Positions 16,462 to 24,096 of a stretch of 64,000 nucleotides of DNA are shown piece by piece. The notes under the pieces are model-generated. The model was given only the letters and a program-made list of their open reading frames with translations. It searched no databases and was not told the origin of the DNA. A program made the position numbers and the translations under genes. Source of the stretch: a virus; the IMG/VR virus record IMGVR_UViG_3300032286_000719, positions 48,820 through 112,819 of that record; one strand, given 5' to 3'. The first letter of the stretch is position 1; the number at the start of each line of letters is the position of its first letter.

Positions 16462-17166
16462 ATGGCAACAATTAAAAAGGCAAATACTGGTAAGTTAATC
16501 AAAGGTGCAATAAATGCTGTAACTTCTTCTAAAAAAGTAACTATACCTTCAGGACTGAAAAAATCAATAAAAAAATCTCAAAGTGGTCCAATAAAGATTA
16601 CTCCATATTCTTCAGAAGCTGAAAGAATAGCTGCTGGTGGTCCAACTAATTTACAAAAATATAAAACTGTAAATAGATTTGATCCAGACTATCAAAAACC
16701 ATATAAGCCAAAGAAACAACCTAAGGTTGATAAGTATGGTTTTGATACTAGACCAGATAGAAATGGTGGTGCACATAAAGCTAAAAATGGTAAATCATTT
16801 CCTGATCTTAACAAAGATGGAAAGGTTACTAGAGCAGACATCCTTAAAGGACGTGGTGTTATAGCTAAGAATGGTAAACCTATTAAGAAAGCTTTCTTAG
16901 GAGCTCTAGCACCACTAGCTATGAAAGCTCTACCTATGTTAGGTGGAATGCTTGGTGGTAAAGGAAAAGAAGGAGGTGGAGGAGGAATAGGTGGAATGCT
17001 TGGTGGATTACTAGGAGGAAAGAATGGCAAAACTGTAAAGAAATCTAAATCTGGCTCTACTATTAAAAAAACTGGTATGCATAAAATGCCTAATGGATCA
17101 ATGATGAAAAACTCAAAGATGAAAATGGGTGGATCTATGAAAAAATGCAAATATGGCTGCAAGTAA
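16462..17166 (+). CDS. Basic Gly-rich protein with EF-hand-like loop and KNG/KKA motifs
   Basis: This 234-residue protein has an N-terminal basic region, DLNKDGKVTRADILKG near residue 115 (a dockerin/EF-hand-like calcium loop), and a Gly/Leu/Met segment (LGGMLGGKGKEGGGGGIGG) that could contact membrane. It has four KNG or GG-x-x-KK units: AKNGKPIKKAFLGALAP, GKNGKTVKKSKSGSTIK, and at the C-terminus GGSMKKCKYGCK. It shares these units with the two proteins upstream. It could be a head-internal or ejected protein. Function unknown. Confidence 0.65.
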   Translation: MATIKKANTGKLIKGAINAVTSSKKVTIPSGLKKSIKKSQSGPIKITPYSSEAERIAAGGPTNLQKYKTVNRFDPDYQKPYKPKKQPKVDKYGFDTRPDRNGGAHKAKNGKSFPDLNKDGKVTRADILKGRGVIAKNGKPIKKAFLGALAPLAMKALPMLGGMLGGKGKEGGGGGIGGMLGGLLGGKNGKTVKKSKSGSTIKKTGMHKMPNGSMMKNSKMKMGGSMKKCKYGCK

Positions 17167-17332
17167 ATCAATGACAGCTGGTAAAGCTAAGAAATCTGGA
17201 GCACCAAGAATGGCTCCAAAGGTGACTATTCCTAAGAAGGACAAACCCTTCTCACAAAATAAATCTATGGATGATAAGGTGAGAAGAACGTCTGCTCAGC
17301 AACCAATGAAGAAGAAAAGTTTATCAAAATAA
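17153..17332 (+). CDS. Small basic protein, last of the rightward block
   Basis: This 59-residue Lys/Ser/Pro-rich protein starts on an ATG inside the last codons of the previous gene (14-base overlap) and ends 2 bases before the convergent terminator. It contains KSGAPRMAPKVTIPKKDKPF and a basic tail. It is short, but position and composition match its neighbours. Confidence 0.55.
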   Translation: MAASKSMTAGKAKKSGAPRMAPKVTIPKKDKPFSQNKSMDDKVRRTSAQQPMKKKSLSK

Positions 17333-17333
17333 T

Positions 17334-17362
17334 AAAGCCTCCTTGATTGGAGGCTTTTTTTT
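17334..17362. terminator. Bidirectional terminator between convergent blocks
   Basis: Perfect stem AAAGCCTCC (17334-17342) with GGAGGCTTT (17349-17357), six-base loop TTGATT and a run of T on the right; the A-rich left side gives a U-tract for leftward transcripts too. It ends the rightward structural block and lies against the stop codon of the leftward methyltransferase gene. Confidence 0.85.
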
Positions 17363-17912
17363 ATTTAACTATAATAAGAAGTTTGTTGTGATGTGTCTGA
17401 TAGAATTGTTTACATGGATAGTTGAGAGCTTTAATCTCTGCTATCATCTTGTGTTCATCTAACTGTGCAGCATGTAGATCTTCTATGATGTATATACCAC
17501 CTTCTTTTAGATATGGATATAACGTTTTGAAGCTTGTAATTATGTGTTCACCATAATGTGATCCATCATCAACAATGATATCAAAGTCTCCTCCATAAGT
17601 CTTAACACATTCTTCTAGATCCTTAACACTGTTCTGATCTCCAATGAACACTTGTACATTCTCTTTCTCAAACTGTTTGGCCTCTGAATTAATATCATAC
17701 CCTATAAGTTCTATATCAGGGAAATATTCATTCCACATCTCAAGAGATGCTCCAGGAAACCTAGGATCTGCTACACCTATCTCTAACATCTTAACATGTT
17801 CTTTAGATATTTCATCTAATAATTCATGATAGAGAACAGTGTAATGATGGCCATAATCCATGGTGCCTTTGTCTGTGCCTATTCTATTTGCTATTTCTGT
17901 TAATCTGTTCAT
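17361..17912 (-). CDS. SAM-dependent methyltransferase (class I)
   Basis: This 183-residue protein opens with IANRIGTDKGTMDYGHHYT, an IGTDK-G/H-Y motif known from sugar and antibiotic O-methyltransferases. SAM motif I follows as MLEIGVADPRFPGAS, then an acidic GYD strand end, and FDIIVDDGSHYGEHI as motif II. It is the last gene of a three-gene sugar-transfer group and overlaps the GT2 gene upstream by 29 bases. It probably methylates a glycan made by the two neighbours, which would cap or mask it. The substrate is inferred from context. Confidence 0.75.
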   Translation of the reverse strand: MNRLTEIANRIGTDKGTMDYGHHYTVLYHELLDEISKEHVKMLEIGVADPRFPGASLEMWNEYFPDIELIGYDINSEAKQFEKENVQVFIGDQNSVKDLEECVKTYGGDFDIIVDDGSHYGEHIITSFKTLYPYLKEGGIYIIEDLHAAQLDEHKMIAEIKALNYPCKQFYQTHHNKLLIIVK

Positions 17913-18573
17913 AGTAATCGTTTTTAAAATGTGGATGGAGTTCTATTTCTCCTTTTGTATTATCTAACACTTTATCTGCATGATCTAATATCACTTGATT
18001 AGAATGTTCTCCAAGTCCTGATATATGGAATGTTCCCATTCCCCAACGATATAACATTGTGTTTTTTAGTTTAGATTCATATATTTTTCCACCTTTGTGG
18101 AATGTAATATCTGCATCTTCTCCATTACTTGTATCAGGCCATTTGATTCTATCTAAATAACCTTTAGTGTAAATGTTTCCATTGTTTATATTAGAGCTCT
18201 CTCTTTCATAAATATTATTTACAAAGAAATACATTCCTTCACTTCTATAGACATCATATCCAGGATTGGTCTGTATATCTATACTTGCATTCTTTAAAGC
18301 CCATGGAGCTAAGAGATCATCATCATCTAGTCTATAGATGTAGTCATACTTACACTGTTTGTATCCCCATTCAATCTTAGCAGCTATAGAAGGAAATCTC
18401 TCTTTATGATTGATAATCCTTACTTTAGGGTGATTATACACATAATCCACCTCAGCATTGTCATTTATGACGACCATTTCACATTCTGGTGGGAGTTCTT
18501 GTGCAAGAAATGATTGAATTGCTTCTTCTAACAAGTGATGTCTTTTATAGGTAAGAGTTAAAACTGATATCAT
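17884..18573 (-). CDS. Glycosyltransferase family 2
   Basis: This 229-residue GT-A type enzyme has the N-terminal SVLTLTYKRHHLLEEAIQSF nucleotide-binding pattern, MVVINDNAEVDY, and the metal-binding YIYRLDDDDLLAPWAL (DDDD as DxD). NGEDADITFH corresponds to the acceptor/ED region of GT2 enzymes. Its length fits a single catalytic domain without membrane helices, so it acts in the cytoplasm on a nucleotide-sugar donor. It overlaps the fucosyltransferase by 4 bases and the methyltransferase by 29, indicating one operon. The acceptor could be a virion protein or a host glycan. Confidence 0.8.
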   Translation of the reverse strand: MISVLTLTYKRHHLLEEAIQSFLAQELPPECEMVVINDNAEVDYVYNHPKVRIINHKERFPSIAAKIEWGYKQCKYDYIYRLDDDDLLAPWALKNASIDIQTNPGYDVYRSEGMYFFVNNIYERESSNINNGNIYTKGYLDRIKWPDTSNGEDADITFHKGGKIYESKLKNTMLYRWGMGTFHISGLGEHSNQVILDHADKVLDNTKGEIELHPHFKNDYYEQINRNSK

Positions 18574-19337
18574 ATTGGTTGTATTAATCCATTATTAAAA
18601 TAAGTTGGTAGTATAATCCATCCTTTGCAGTACATATCTGCCCATGATGATGGTCCTTCAGGTCCAAACCATGTCTCTGGTGCAACAACAATCTTTCCAG
18701 GTTGTCTAGATAGATAAGCTGCCCACCAACTAAACGATGAGTTAGATATAACAAAGTGATGACACATACTCATGATCCACAATTGTTCATGCACTTTCAA
18801 TCCTTCTAGATACATTGCATTAGGTATGTTCAAGTGTTCTTTACACCATGGAATATCATCACTAGCAATGATATATTGATTAGAAGGAACTAATGTTAAT
18901 GCCTTGTGTATGTATTCTGGTGAGACTGTAGGATGATAATTAGGGTAGTGGAGATAATCTCCTTTACGAACATTGATCACTGTCACCTCTGTATTAAAGA
19001 TGACAGGAATCTCTGTACGTATTTTATCTATAAATTCTTTTGGAGGAGAGAATAAAGATTTAACTGCTTCGCTATACTTCTCAAAATATCTTTCACTTTG
19101 ATAGTATCCACCATATACAGTTGCTTTATTATCTTTAACCTCATTAGGATGATCTATATATAAATCTAGTTTTCTAAATATATTATCTACAAAGTCACCC
19201 ATATGCCCCACTTGTTTGGCAGGAACAATAAGTTGTCTATTTTCATCTAAAGCTCTAGCGTAAGCATTAGCTATCATGAATAGATTATTACCTAGTCTTC
19301 CTCCCAAAGAGGGCATTATGAAATCTTTGTTTATCAT
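18570..19337 (-). CDS. GT11-type (alpha-1,2-fucosyltransferase-like) glycosyltransferase
   Basis: This 255-residue protein matches the GT11 pattern. LGGRLGNNLFMIANAYARAL is the GNQxFQ-like start; VINVRKGDYLHYPN is the HxRxGDY region that binds GDP-fucose; FVISNSSFSWWAAYLS and KIVVAPETWFGP form the C-terminal SNSxFSWW/AxP-WF signature. The family transfers fucose from GDP-fucose to galactose-type acceptors. It begins with the last base of the GroES-like gene and overlaps GT2 downstream. Together with GT2 and the methyltransferase it forms a glycan-building cassette unusual for a phage replication block. Confidence 0.85.
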   Translation of the reverse strand: MINKDFIMPSLGGRLGNNLFMIANAYARALDENRQLIVPAKQVGHMGDFVDNIFRKLDLYIDHPNEVKDNKATVYGGYYQSERYFEKYSEAVKSLFSPPKEFIDKIRTEIPVIFNTEVTVINVRKGDYLHYPNYHPTVSPEYIHKALTLVPSNQYIIASDDIPWCKEHLNIPNAMYLEGLKVHEQLWIMSMCHHFVISNSSFSWWAAYLSRQPGKIVVAPETWFGPEGPSSWADMYCKGWIILPTYFNNGLIQPI

Positions 19338-19627
19338 TACCAGATGTGAACAATATCAAATATAGAAACTAACAAAACATCTTCTGTAGCTGATAAAGGA
19401 ATTACAAAAGTTTTGTCTCTCAACGCTGATGGATCTACTAACACTTCACAACCAACAACAAGATCTGGATCTGTAATAGCTGTTCCTACACTATGAACTT
19501 TTAATCTGTTCATTTTATTAAGCAATGCTTTTTGTAAAGATTCTTTTGTATTATCATCTACAATCACTTTGCTCTCTTCTTTCTTTGGCATCTCTAAGTA
19601 GATGCGATTTCCTAATAACTTTGCCAT
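19337..19627 (-). CDS. GroES-like co-chaperonin (putative)
   Basis: This 96-residue protein begins MAKLLGNRIYLEMPKKEES, like the GroES start (PLGDRVLVK). It continues with a disordered-loop region, VHSVGTAITDPDLVVGCEVLV (GroES V-x-A-VG ... GD-V pattern) and a last strand VLLVSIFDIVHIW. Length equals GroES. T4 gp31 and related phage co-chaperonins replace GroES so that host GroEL folds the capsid protein; this gene may do the same. No GroEL is present. Similarity is moderate and the IVL mobile-loop signature is not obvious. Confidence 0.55.
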   Translation of the reverse strand: MAKLLGNRIYLEMPKKEESKVIVDDNTKESLQKALLNKMNRLKVHSVGTAITDPDLVVGCEVLVDPSALRDKTFVIPLSATEDVLLVSIFDIVHIW

Positions 19628-19902
19628 TATTTTAATTCAAATAGGTTAATAAATCTTTTTGCATCCTCTGCATTCAATGTGATCTCTGATTGAACAGTCT
19701 CACGAATATTTTTGTATCCCTTCATCTTATTGGTTTTAAGATCAATGTCAGGTTGTTGTGTAACTCTCTCATTGAAATCATCTAGTATGACAATAAGGCC
19801 TGCCTCATCGTTCTCTAATGTTCTAATCACCTTGTTGATGTTTAAAGAAGCTGTGTACTCCTTCTCGCCAATAATAGCTGTGTAAAAAAATTGGTTTTTC
19901 AT
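19627..19902 (-). CDS. Hypothetical protein
   Basis: This 91-residue alpha/beta protein contains FFYTAIIGEKEYTASLNINK at the start and ends NAEDAKRFINLFELK. Its stop overlaps the start of the GroES-like gene by one base. I do not recognise it. Confidence 0.65.
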   Translation of the reverse strand: MKNQFFYTAIIGEKEYTASLNINKVIRTLENDEAGLIVILDDFNERVTQQPDIDLKTNKMKGYKNIRETVQSEITLNAEDAKRFINLFELK

Positions 19903-19913
19903 ATTTTAATTGT

Positions 19914-20096
19914 TTAAACGCTTACTACTAAATTCCAACATACATCTACAGCAGGAGGAAAAGTTTCTCCTTTTGTTAGAGCAATAAACTCTTTACCACT
20001 TCTGTATATACCACTCACAGGAGCTTTTTTTCCTGTAGTTCCTATAACATCTTCGCCAGTTGCTTCTAACAAAGACAATAAAATCTTTTTAATCAT
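19914..20096 (-). CDS. Small hypothetical protein
   Basis: This 60-residue protein contains APVSGIYRSGKEFIALTKGE followed by TFPPAVD. That resembles small phage and bacterial proteins with a xVSGIYR-x-G ... KGE-x-FPP core, which in other members carries metal-binding Cys residues that are missing here. It lies 12 bases downstream of PhoH. Function unknown. Confidence 0.6.
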   Translation of the reverse strand: MIKKILLSLLEATGEDVIGTTGKKAPVSGIYRSGKEFIALTKGETFPPAVDVCWNLVVSV

Positions 20097-20108
20097 GTTT
20101 TTTTGTTT

Positions 20109-20756
20109 TTAATTATATTCTAAGTCTAATATTTTACCTACTAAATCACTTCTGTGATTAGCTTTAAGTTTAATCCATTCTATTCCCTCTATCTTCTTAG
20201 AGAGTTCTATAGCATAAGACAGTCCAGTGTATGATTCCTTTATGTCTTTTTGTTCGTTATCACCATTGATGATAATCTTACCTGTCTTACCAAGTCTTGT
20301 TAGAATTGCAAGCATCTCAGTTTTAGTTAGATTCTGTGCTTCTTCTACAACAAGAATATCATCTATTGTTTTACCTCTAATAAACTGTATAGGATAGGCA
20401 AGCACTCTCTTGTTTTTAACAAGCTCTTGTATCTTTAACTTATCATAACACTTCTCAAGGTTTTCCTGAAAAGCTTCTAAGTAAGGATTGAACTTATCTT
20501 CAAGATCACCTGGCAAAAACCCTAATGATCCACCCACCTCAATTGTAGCTCTTGTAATGTATATATGATTACATTGCTTCTTCATTAAGAAATCTAGAGC
20601 TGCTTGTGCACACACTAAAGACTTACCACTTCCTGCTCTACCAGTTACAATAACAATCTGATTGTCTATTATAAGCTGTTTAGCAAGCTTTTGTTCTTCG
20701 TTAAGTGTGACATTGTATTTAATCTCACTCTTTCTTTCCCTGTTAGCTTCTTTCAT
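20109..20756 (-). CDS. phoH: PhoH-like P-loop ATPase
   Basis: This 215-residue protein has the PhoH layout: N-terminal LNEEQKLAKQLIIDNQIVIV, Walker A TGRAGSGKSLV, ITRATIEVGGSLGFLPGDLE (the RPxVE-GxxLGFLPG motif), Walker B DDILVVEEAQN, and GDNEQKDI. PhoH proteins are putative RNA/DNA helicase-like ATPases common in large phages and sometimes used as marker genes; their phage role is not settled. It overlaps the HNH gene upstream by 14 bases. Confidence 0.85.
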   Translation of the reverse strand: MKEANRERKSEIKYNVTLNEEQKLAKQLIIDNQIVIVTGRAGSGKSLVCAQAALDFLMKKQCNHIYITRATIEVGGSLGFLPGDLEDKFNPYLEAFQENLEKCYDKLKIQELVKNKRVLAYPIQFIRGKTIDDILVVEEAQNLTKTEMLAILTRLGKTGKIIINGDNEQKDIKESYTGLSYAIELSKKIEGIEWIKLKANHRSDLVGKILDLEYN

Positions 20757-21195
20757 ATTTGGTCAATAAATGATTACGTCTTTTATTCACCTCTTCATAT
20801 CTATACATGTCATTTTCGACATTAGAATGCTCCTCTAGCGTCAAAAGTATAATATTTTCTTCATCTAGACAAGCATCAGGGTATTTTTCTTTAGGAAGTA
20901 TGTGATGGAAGTATGTGGACATAGGTTCTTTACCTAGATAGGCACCACTCACTTCTGAATGGTGCTTTCTCTTTTTCCATATTCCAAGAAACATTTCTCT
21001 TTGCATGATATGTTTGTTATTCTGGACATTTTTAGGCTTTTTGTTTGAAATAACAGACATTTGATGGGATTTTCCATCACTAACCTTCTTTTTAGCAGTT
21101 AGTGATGGTTTATTCCCACGTTGTAGTTGTGTTCTTGGTTTATGCTGAAAGCAATAATCGCTATCAGAATTCTTTCCACATGTCTTACACTTCAT
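20743..21195 (-). CDS. HNH-endonuclease-like protein with N-terminal zinc motif
   Basis: The start MKCKTCGKNSDSDYC is preferred over an upstream frame extension because it gives a Cys-zinc head and an 11-base overlap with the preceding gene. The 150-residue product has a CxxC-x7-CxxH head, a basic linker, and a C-terminal FHHILPKEKYPDACLDEENI followed by ILLTLEEHSNVEND. That is the HH-x-LPK ... N-x-ILLT-x-EH pattern of HNH nucleases. It may be a homing-type nuclease or a recombination nuclease near RecA and PhoH. Confidence 0.7.
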   Translation of the reverse strand: MKCKTCGKNSDSDYCFQHKPRTQLQRGNKPSLTAKKKVSDGKSHQMSVISNKKPKNVQNNKHIMQREMFLGIWKKRKHHSEVSGAYLGKEPMSTYFHHILPKEKYPDACLDEENIILLTLEEHSNVENDMYRYEEVNKRRNHLLTKYERS

Positions 21196-21394
21196 CTTTA
21201 GGTGTACAACTGCAAGAGTCTTTCCATGGAGCATTTACCTTTTTACATCTAGGACATTCCCATGCTAAATCATATCTTGGATTTACAGGACAGCTACACA
21301 TTTTTGGTGCAAATGTACTATTCCATGTGTAAGGCATTGTTTTGTATCCCTGACAATTAGGACACAGCTGAGGGTGATCAAAATTACTTATCAT
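21185..21394 (-). CDS. Small multi-Cys zinc-finger protein
   Basis: This 69-residue protein has four cysteine pairs: CPNC at residue 11, MCSC near 33, WECPRCKK near 46, and CSC near 61. The WECPRC-x-x-VNAPW segment resembles a RanBP2-type zinc ribbon. It probably binds nucleic acid or protein through two zinc ions. Located between RecA-side genes and the HNH gene. Confidence 0.65.
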   Translation of the reverse strand: MISNFDHPQLCPNCQGYKTMPYTWNSTFAPKMCSCPVNPRYDLAWECPRCKKVNAPWKDSCSCTPKDEV

Positions 21395-21867
21395 AAGTGT
21401 ATTTGTATTTTACGTGTTTCACATCCCATTTTGTGTATTCCAGCTGGTTGATTACAATAAGCACATTTCTCTGTAATGATCTTATATCCAGTATCTATAC
21501 GTTTGAAATCTTTCACTACATACTTCTTGAATCCAAAGCTGTCCATTGGCATACCTCTAGTAATGTAGGGCCCACCACTTGGATCGATCATATCAATCTC
21601 ATCTTTCAGTGTGTCAACCATCTTAACGTACTCAGGATAATCATATGTAAGAGTTTCATCATCCCATTGATGTACAGCTTTCTTAAATTCCTCTAATGGC
21701 ATTGGTGTTTCTACATCATTACAATATGCCTCATATGCTCTTGTGTAATCATTAGGCATACCAAACCTGCAATATTTAAAATCACCTTCCCACAAAATGT
21801 CGTGATTTTCATCTCTTGTAAAGGTGAACACATCACCATACCTGTTTTTATATGTTCTTGGTTCCAT
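21391..21867 (-). CDS. Hypothetical protein with C-terminal zinc motif
   Basis: This 158-residue protein is acidic and rich in Tyr and Asp, with a C-terminal CAYCNQPAGIHKMGC motif that could hold one zinc. It starts one base into the RecA stop, so it is coupled to recA, and overlaps the next gene by 4 bases. Family unknown; a recombination accessory role is possible from location. Confidence 0.6.
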   Translation of the reverse strand: MEPRTYKNRYGDVFTFTRDENHDILWEGDFKYCRFGMPNDYTRAYEAYCNDVETPMPLEEFKKAVHQWDDETLTYDYPEYVKMVDTLKDEIDMIDPSGGPYITRGMPMDSFGFKKYVVKDFKRIDTGYKIITEKCAYCNQPAGIHKMGCETRKIQIHL

Positions 21868-22943
21868 TACAAATCAAATAAGTCAGTTGGTGGTGTAGGA
21901 GCAACTAATTCTTCATCCTCTACTTCTATTTCCTCAATAGGAAGATCAGCTTCGTTAATCTTAGCTATAATCTTCTCTCTTAGTTCATCATAGAATTCTG
22001 GATTGTCTACAACAAGCTGCTTGAATTCATCTAAGTCATACTTAGTTCCATCAATAGTCATTGTCTTACCATACTTTCTACCTATCTCAAATTCATTAAG
22101 AAGGCTCATCATCTCATCAAGAATATCAATACCCTTGCCATATACAATCTCAAACTCTGATTTTCTATATGGAGGAGACATTTTGTTCTTGATAGCTTTC
22201 AACTTGGTAATGTTACCATAGTTTACATCACCTTCTTTAGCCAATGTTCTAGACACTTCTATACGAACATCTGCATAGAATTTCAATGCATGACCACCCT
22301 GAGTTGTTGTAGGATTACCAAACATAACACCTATCTTCTCTCTATATTGGGATATTACGATAACACATGTGTTATGTTGTGATAGAGCACCTTTTAACTT
22401 TGGATAAGCATTACTGTTCAATAAAGCTTTTCTACCTATTGTAGAGTCTCCTACATCACCATCAAGCATCTTTTTAGGAATCAATGATGAATCTGAATCT
22501 ATGATTACAAGATCAATCTCTCCTGTGTTAATCATTTCCATAGCAATGTTGAAACCCTCTTCACCACATGATGGTTGAGCAATCAACATTTTGGTTGTGT
22601 CCACTCCTAATTTCTTGAAGTAGTTCTTATCAACAGCATGCTCACCATCGATATACAATACAGTACCTCCTAGTTTCTGACATTCTGCTGCAGCATGCCC
22701 ACAGATTGTAGACTTACCTGTACCTTCCCATCCCATAAGCTCATATAGCTTACCTTTTACAAACCCTCCTACACCAAGAGTGATGTGATCAAAACCAATA
22801 CTCCCTGTACTGATAACATCATAATCTCCTCCTGCTTTAGAGTCTAGTGCTAGAATTGAACCAACACCATACTTCTTGTTTAAACTTTCGATTGCTGCTA
22901 GACATTTGCTTTCAGCTTCTTTTTTTTCTGCTTTCTTTGCCAT
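21867..22943 (-). CDS. RecA/UvsX-like recombinase
   Basis: This 358-residue protein has the RecA core. ISTGSIGFDHITLGVGGF leads into Walker A MGWEGTGKSTIC (residues 70-81). VLYIDGEHAVDKNYFKKLGV carries the catalytic Glu, Walker B is DLVIIDSDSSLIP, and VIVISQYREKIGVMFGNP matches the NQ-R loop. YADVRIEVSR follows. The C-terminus is acidic (VEDEELVAPTPP). It would pair strands for recombination-dependent replication and repair. It is first in the leftward group reading to 17361 and has its own promoter at 22968-22998. Confidence 0.93.
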   Translation of the reverse strand: MAKKAEKKEAESKCLAAIESLNKKYGVGSILALDSKAGGDYDVISTGSIGFDHITLGVGGFVKGKLYELMGWEGTGKSTICGHAAAECQKLGGTVLYIDGEHAVDKNYFKKLGVDTTKMLIAQPSCGEEGFNIAMEMINTGEIDLVIIDSDSSLIPKKMLDGDVGDSTIGRKALLNSNAYPKLKGALSQHNTCVIVISQYREKIGVMFGNPTTTQGGHALKFYADVRIEVSRTLAKEGDVNYGNITKLKAIKNKMSPPYRKSEFEIVYGKGIDILDEMMSLLNEFEIGRKYGKTMTIDGTKYDLDEFKQLVVDNPEFYDELREKIIAKINEADLPIEEIEVEDEELVAPTPPTDLFDL

Positions 22944-22967
22944 TATTTAATTGTTTTAATTATTGTT

Positions 22968-22998
22968 TAAAGTTACTAATTTTTTTTGTTATTGTCAA
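22968..22998 (-). promoter_or_regulatory. Promoter for the recA-to-methyltransferase operon
   Basis: On the minus strand TTG (22998-22996, within ACTTGACAA), exactly 20 bases, then TAACTTTA (22975-22968). This is the Bacteroidota -33/-7 spacing. The recA start codon follows 24 bases downstream. Confidence 0.6.
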
Positions 22999-23021
22999 GT
23001 TTTTTCCATCATTTACTTGAC
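22994..23021. promoter_or_regulatory. Inverted repeat overlapping the recA promoter (operator candidate)
   Basis: GTCAAGT at 22994-23000 and ACTTGAC at 23015-23021 form a perfect 7-base inverted repeat with a 14-base spacer. The left arm contains the -33 element of the recA promoter. A related GTCAAGTTGAC palindrome is found at 53500-53510. Confidence 0.4.
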
Positions 23022-23084
23022 TTTTTGTGGTAAGATAGACCCCAATTTTTAGGGTTTATTTATCTATGATTGGTAATTAATTGA

Positions 23085-23114
23085 GGTTAAAAAAGCCCCA
23101 GATTTCTCTAGGGC
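23085..23114 (-). terminator. Intrinsic terminator
   Basis: Minus-strand stem GCCCTAGA (23114-23107) with TCTGGGGC (23102-23095), GAAA loop, one G-U pair, followed by TTTTTT. It ends the transcript coming from the 23.1-34 kb genes, just before the recA promoter. Confidence 0.75.
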
Positions 23115-23149
23115 CTTTCCAGCAATTAAAAAACAGAACAGAAATTAAA

Positions 23150-23317
23150 TCAATCCACCCTTAGAGTGGTATTTCCTTTTATACGTTCATTGTATGGGCA
23201 GTGCGTACACTTACCACCACAACATGGACCTCTTTCTTTAAGATATTCTTTAGTAAACACAACTCTCCCATCTTCTAAATAGTAGTCTTTTCCTTCTACA
23301 AACTGTTTATCTTCCAT
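23150..23317 (-). CDS. DUF5522-like Cys-rich small protein
   Basis: This 55-residue protein contains GKDYYLEDGRVVFTKEYLKE followed by RGPCCGGKCTHCPYNE. That is the CCG-x-x-C-x-HCPY signature I associate with the DUF5522 family found in bacteria. Four cysteines and a His suggest metal binding. The start overlaps the upstream gene in a TAATG arrangement, and the terminator lies 36 bases downstream. Confidence 0.75.
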   Translation of the reverse strand: MEDKQFVEGKDYYLEDGRVVFTKEYLKERGPCCGGKCTHCPYNERIKGNTTLRVD

Positions 23318-23487
23318 TATATAGAATTTTTTCTATTCATTGATGAATGGACAATGATTTCTCCTTTCTTAAATAATCTATCAACACTAGTGATGTTTAG
23401 ATTAAACATACTTGAAATTTCTAAAGATGTCAGTGTAGGATATCTTTCTTTATATTCAAATATTAGAAGTTGAGTTTTGATTGTCAT
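23317..23487 (-). CDS. Small helix-turn-helix-like protein
   Basis: This 56-residue protein contains YPTLTSLEISSMFNLNITSV followed by DRLFKKGEII, which fits a short helix-turn-helix of the regulator or resolvase type. It is coupled to the DUF5522 gene (TAATG) and overlaps the gene upstream by 32 bases. A DNA-binding regulator role is inferred from this pattern only. Confidence 0.5.
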   Translation of the reverse strand: MTIKTQLLIFEYKERYPTLTSLEISSMFNLNITSVDRLFKKGEIIVHSSMNRKNSI

Positions 23488-23728
23488 TGTTTCTAATTTG
23501 TTTTAATATTACACTCTCATCTTCATATACATATCTATACTTAGATTCTCTATATTGATCTAATATGAAAGCGTTATCATGTTTAGTAAGTCTTCTAAAG
23601 AATATTCCTTTATCATTATGTGTTTCTACAGCTAGAATGAATCTGCTGTCATCATATCCACAAACTACACCAGAATAATTAGAATGCGTTACTACTTTTT
23701 CTTTATACTGATTGAATAGGCGTTCCAT
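23456..23728 (-). CDS. Hypothetical protein
   Basis: This 90-residue beta-rich protein contains SGVVCGYDDSRFILAVETHN followed by DKGIFFRRL, then a Tyr/Arg-rich end. The strand pattern is like a small SH3 or KOW barrel. It overlaps both neighbours by 26-32 bases. Function unknown. Confidence 0.6.
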   Translation of the reverse strand: MERLFNQYKEKVVTHSNYSGVVCGYDDSRFILAVETHNDKGIFFRRLTKHDNAFILDQYRESKYRYVYEDESVILKQIRNNDNQNSTSNI

Positions 23729-24041
23729 CTTTACTTAGGTTTAAGCTCTTCAATCTGTTCTCTAACTCATATTCCACCTTTAGAATAAAGTTGATCTTTT
23801 CTTCGAGCTCTTGGTTAATAATTCTACCTACAAATGGCAATATGTCTTCAAGGTTTGTATACACTCTGGCTAATCCATATTTAGTCTTTACTTGACTAAA
23901 TTCAAATCCTGGAATCTTTATAAGATCATTAAATATTTGATCTACATATATAAGTACAGAGGGCTCATTGATATCCATTCCATAATGGCCTTCTTCAATG
24001 TATTCCTTATACTTCTCGTTAAATTCTTTGCTTGTTCTCAT
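23703..24041 (-). CDS. Hypothetical protein
   Basis: This 112-residue charged alpha/beta protein contains a motif YKEYIEEGHYGMDINEPSV near the start and a helical C-terminal half (INQELEEKINFILKVEYELE). No family recognised; a 55-base gap separates it from the gene upstream. Confidence 0.6.
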   Translation of the reverse strand: MRTSKEFNEKYKEYIEEGHYGMDINEPSVLIYVDQIFNDLIKIPGFEFSQVKTKYGLARVYTNLEDILPFVGRIINQELEEKINFILKVEYELENRLKSLNLSKDGTPIQSV

Positions 24042-24096
24042 TGGTTTTTAAAATTGTAGGGAGACAAATATAATTCATCTCCCTGATTAATCCTAA

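Noticed and set aside
15749-17171. Antisense open frames rich in Pro, Phe and Ile
   Set aside because: They mirror Lys/Gly-rich genes, have no promoter or leader, and would cross the convergent terminator region.
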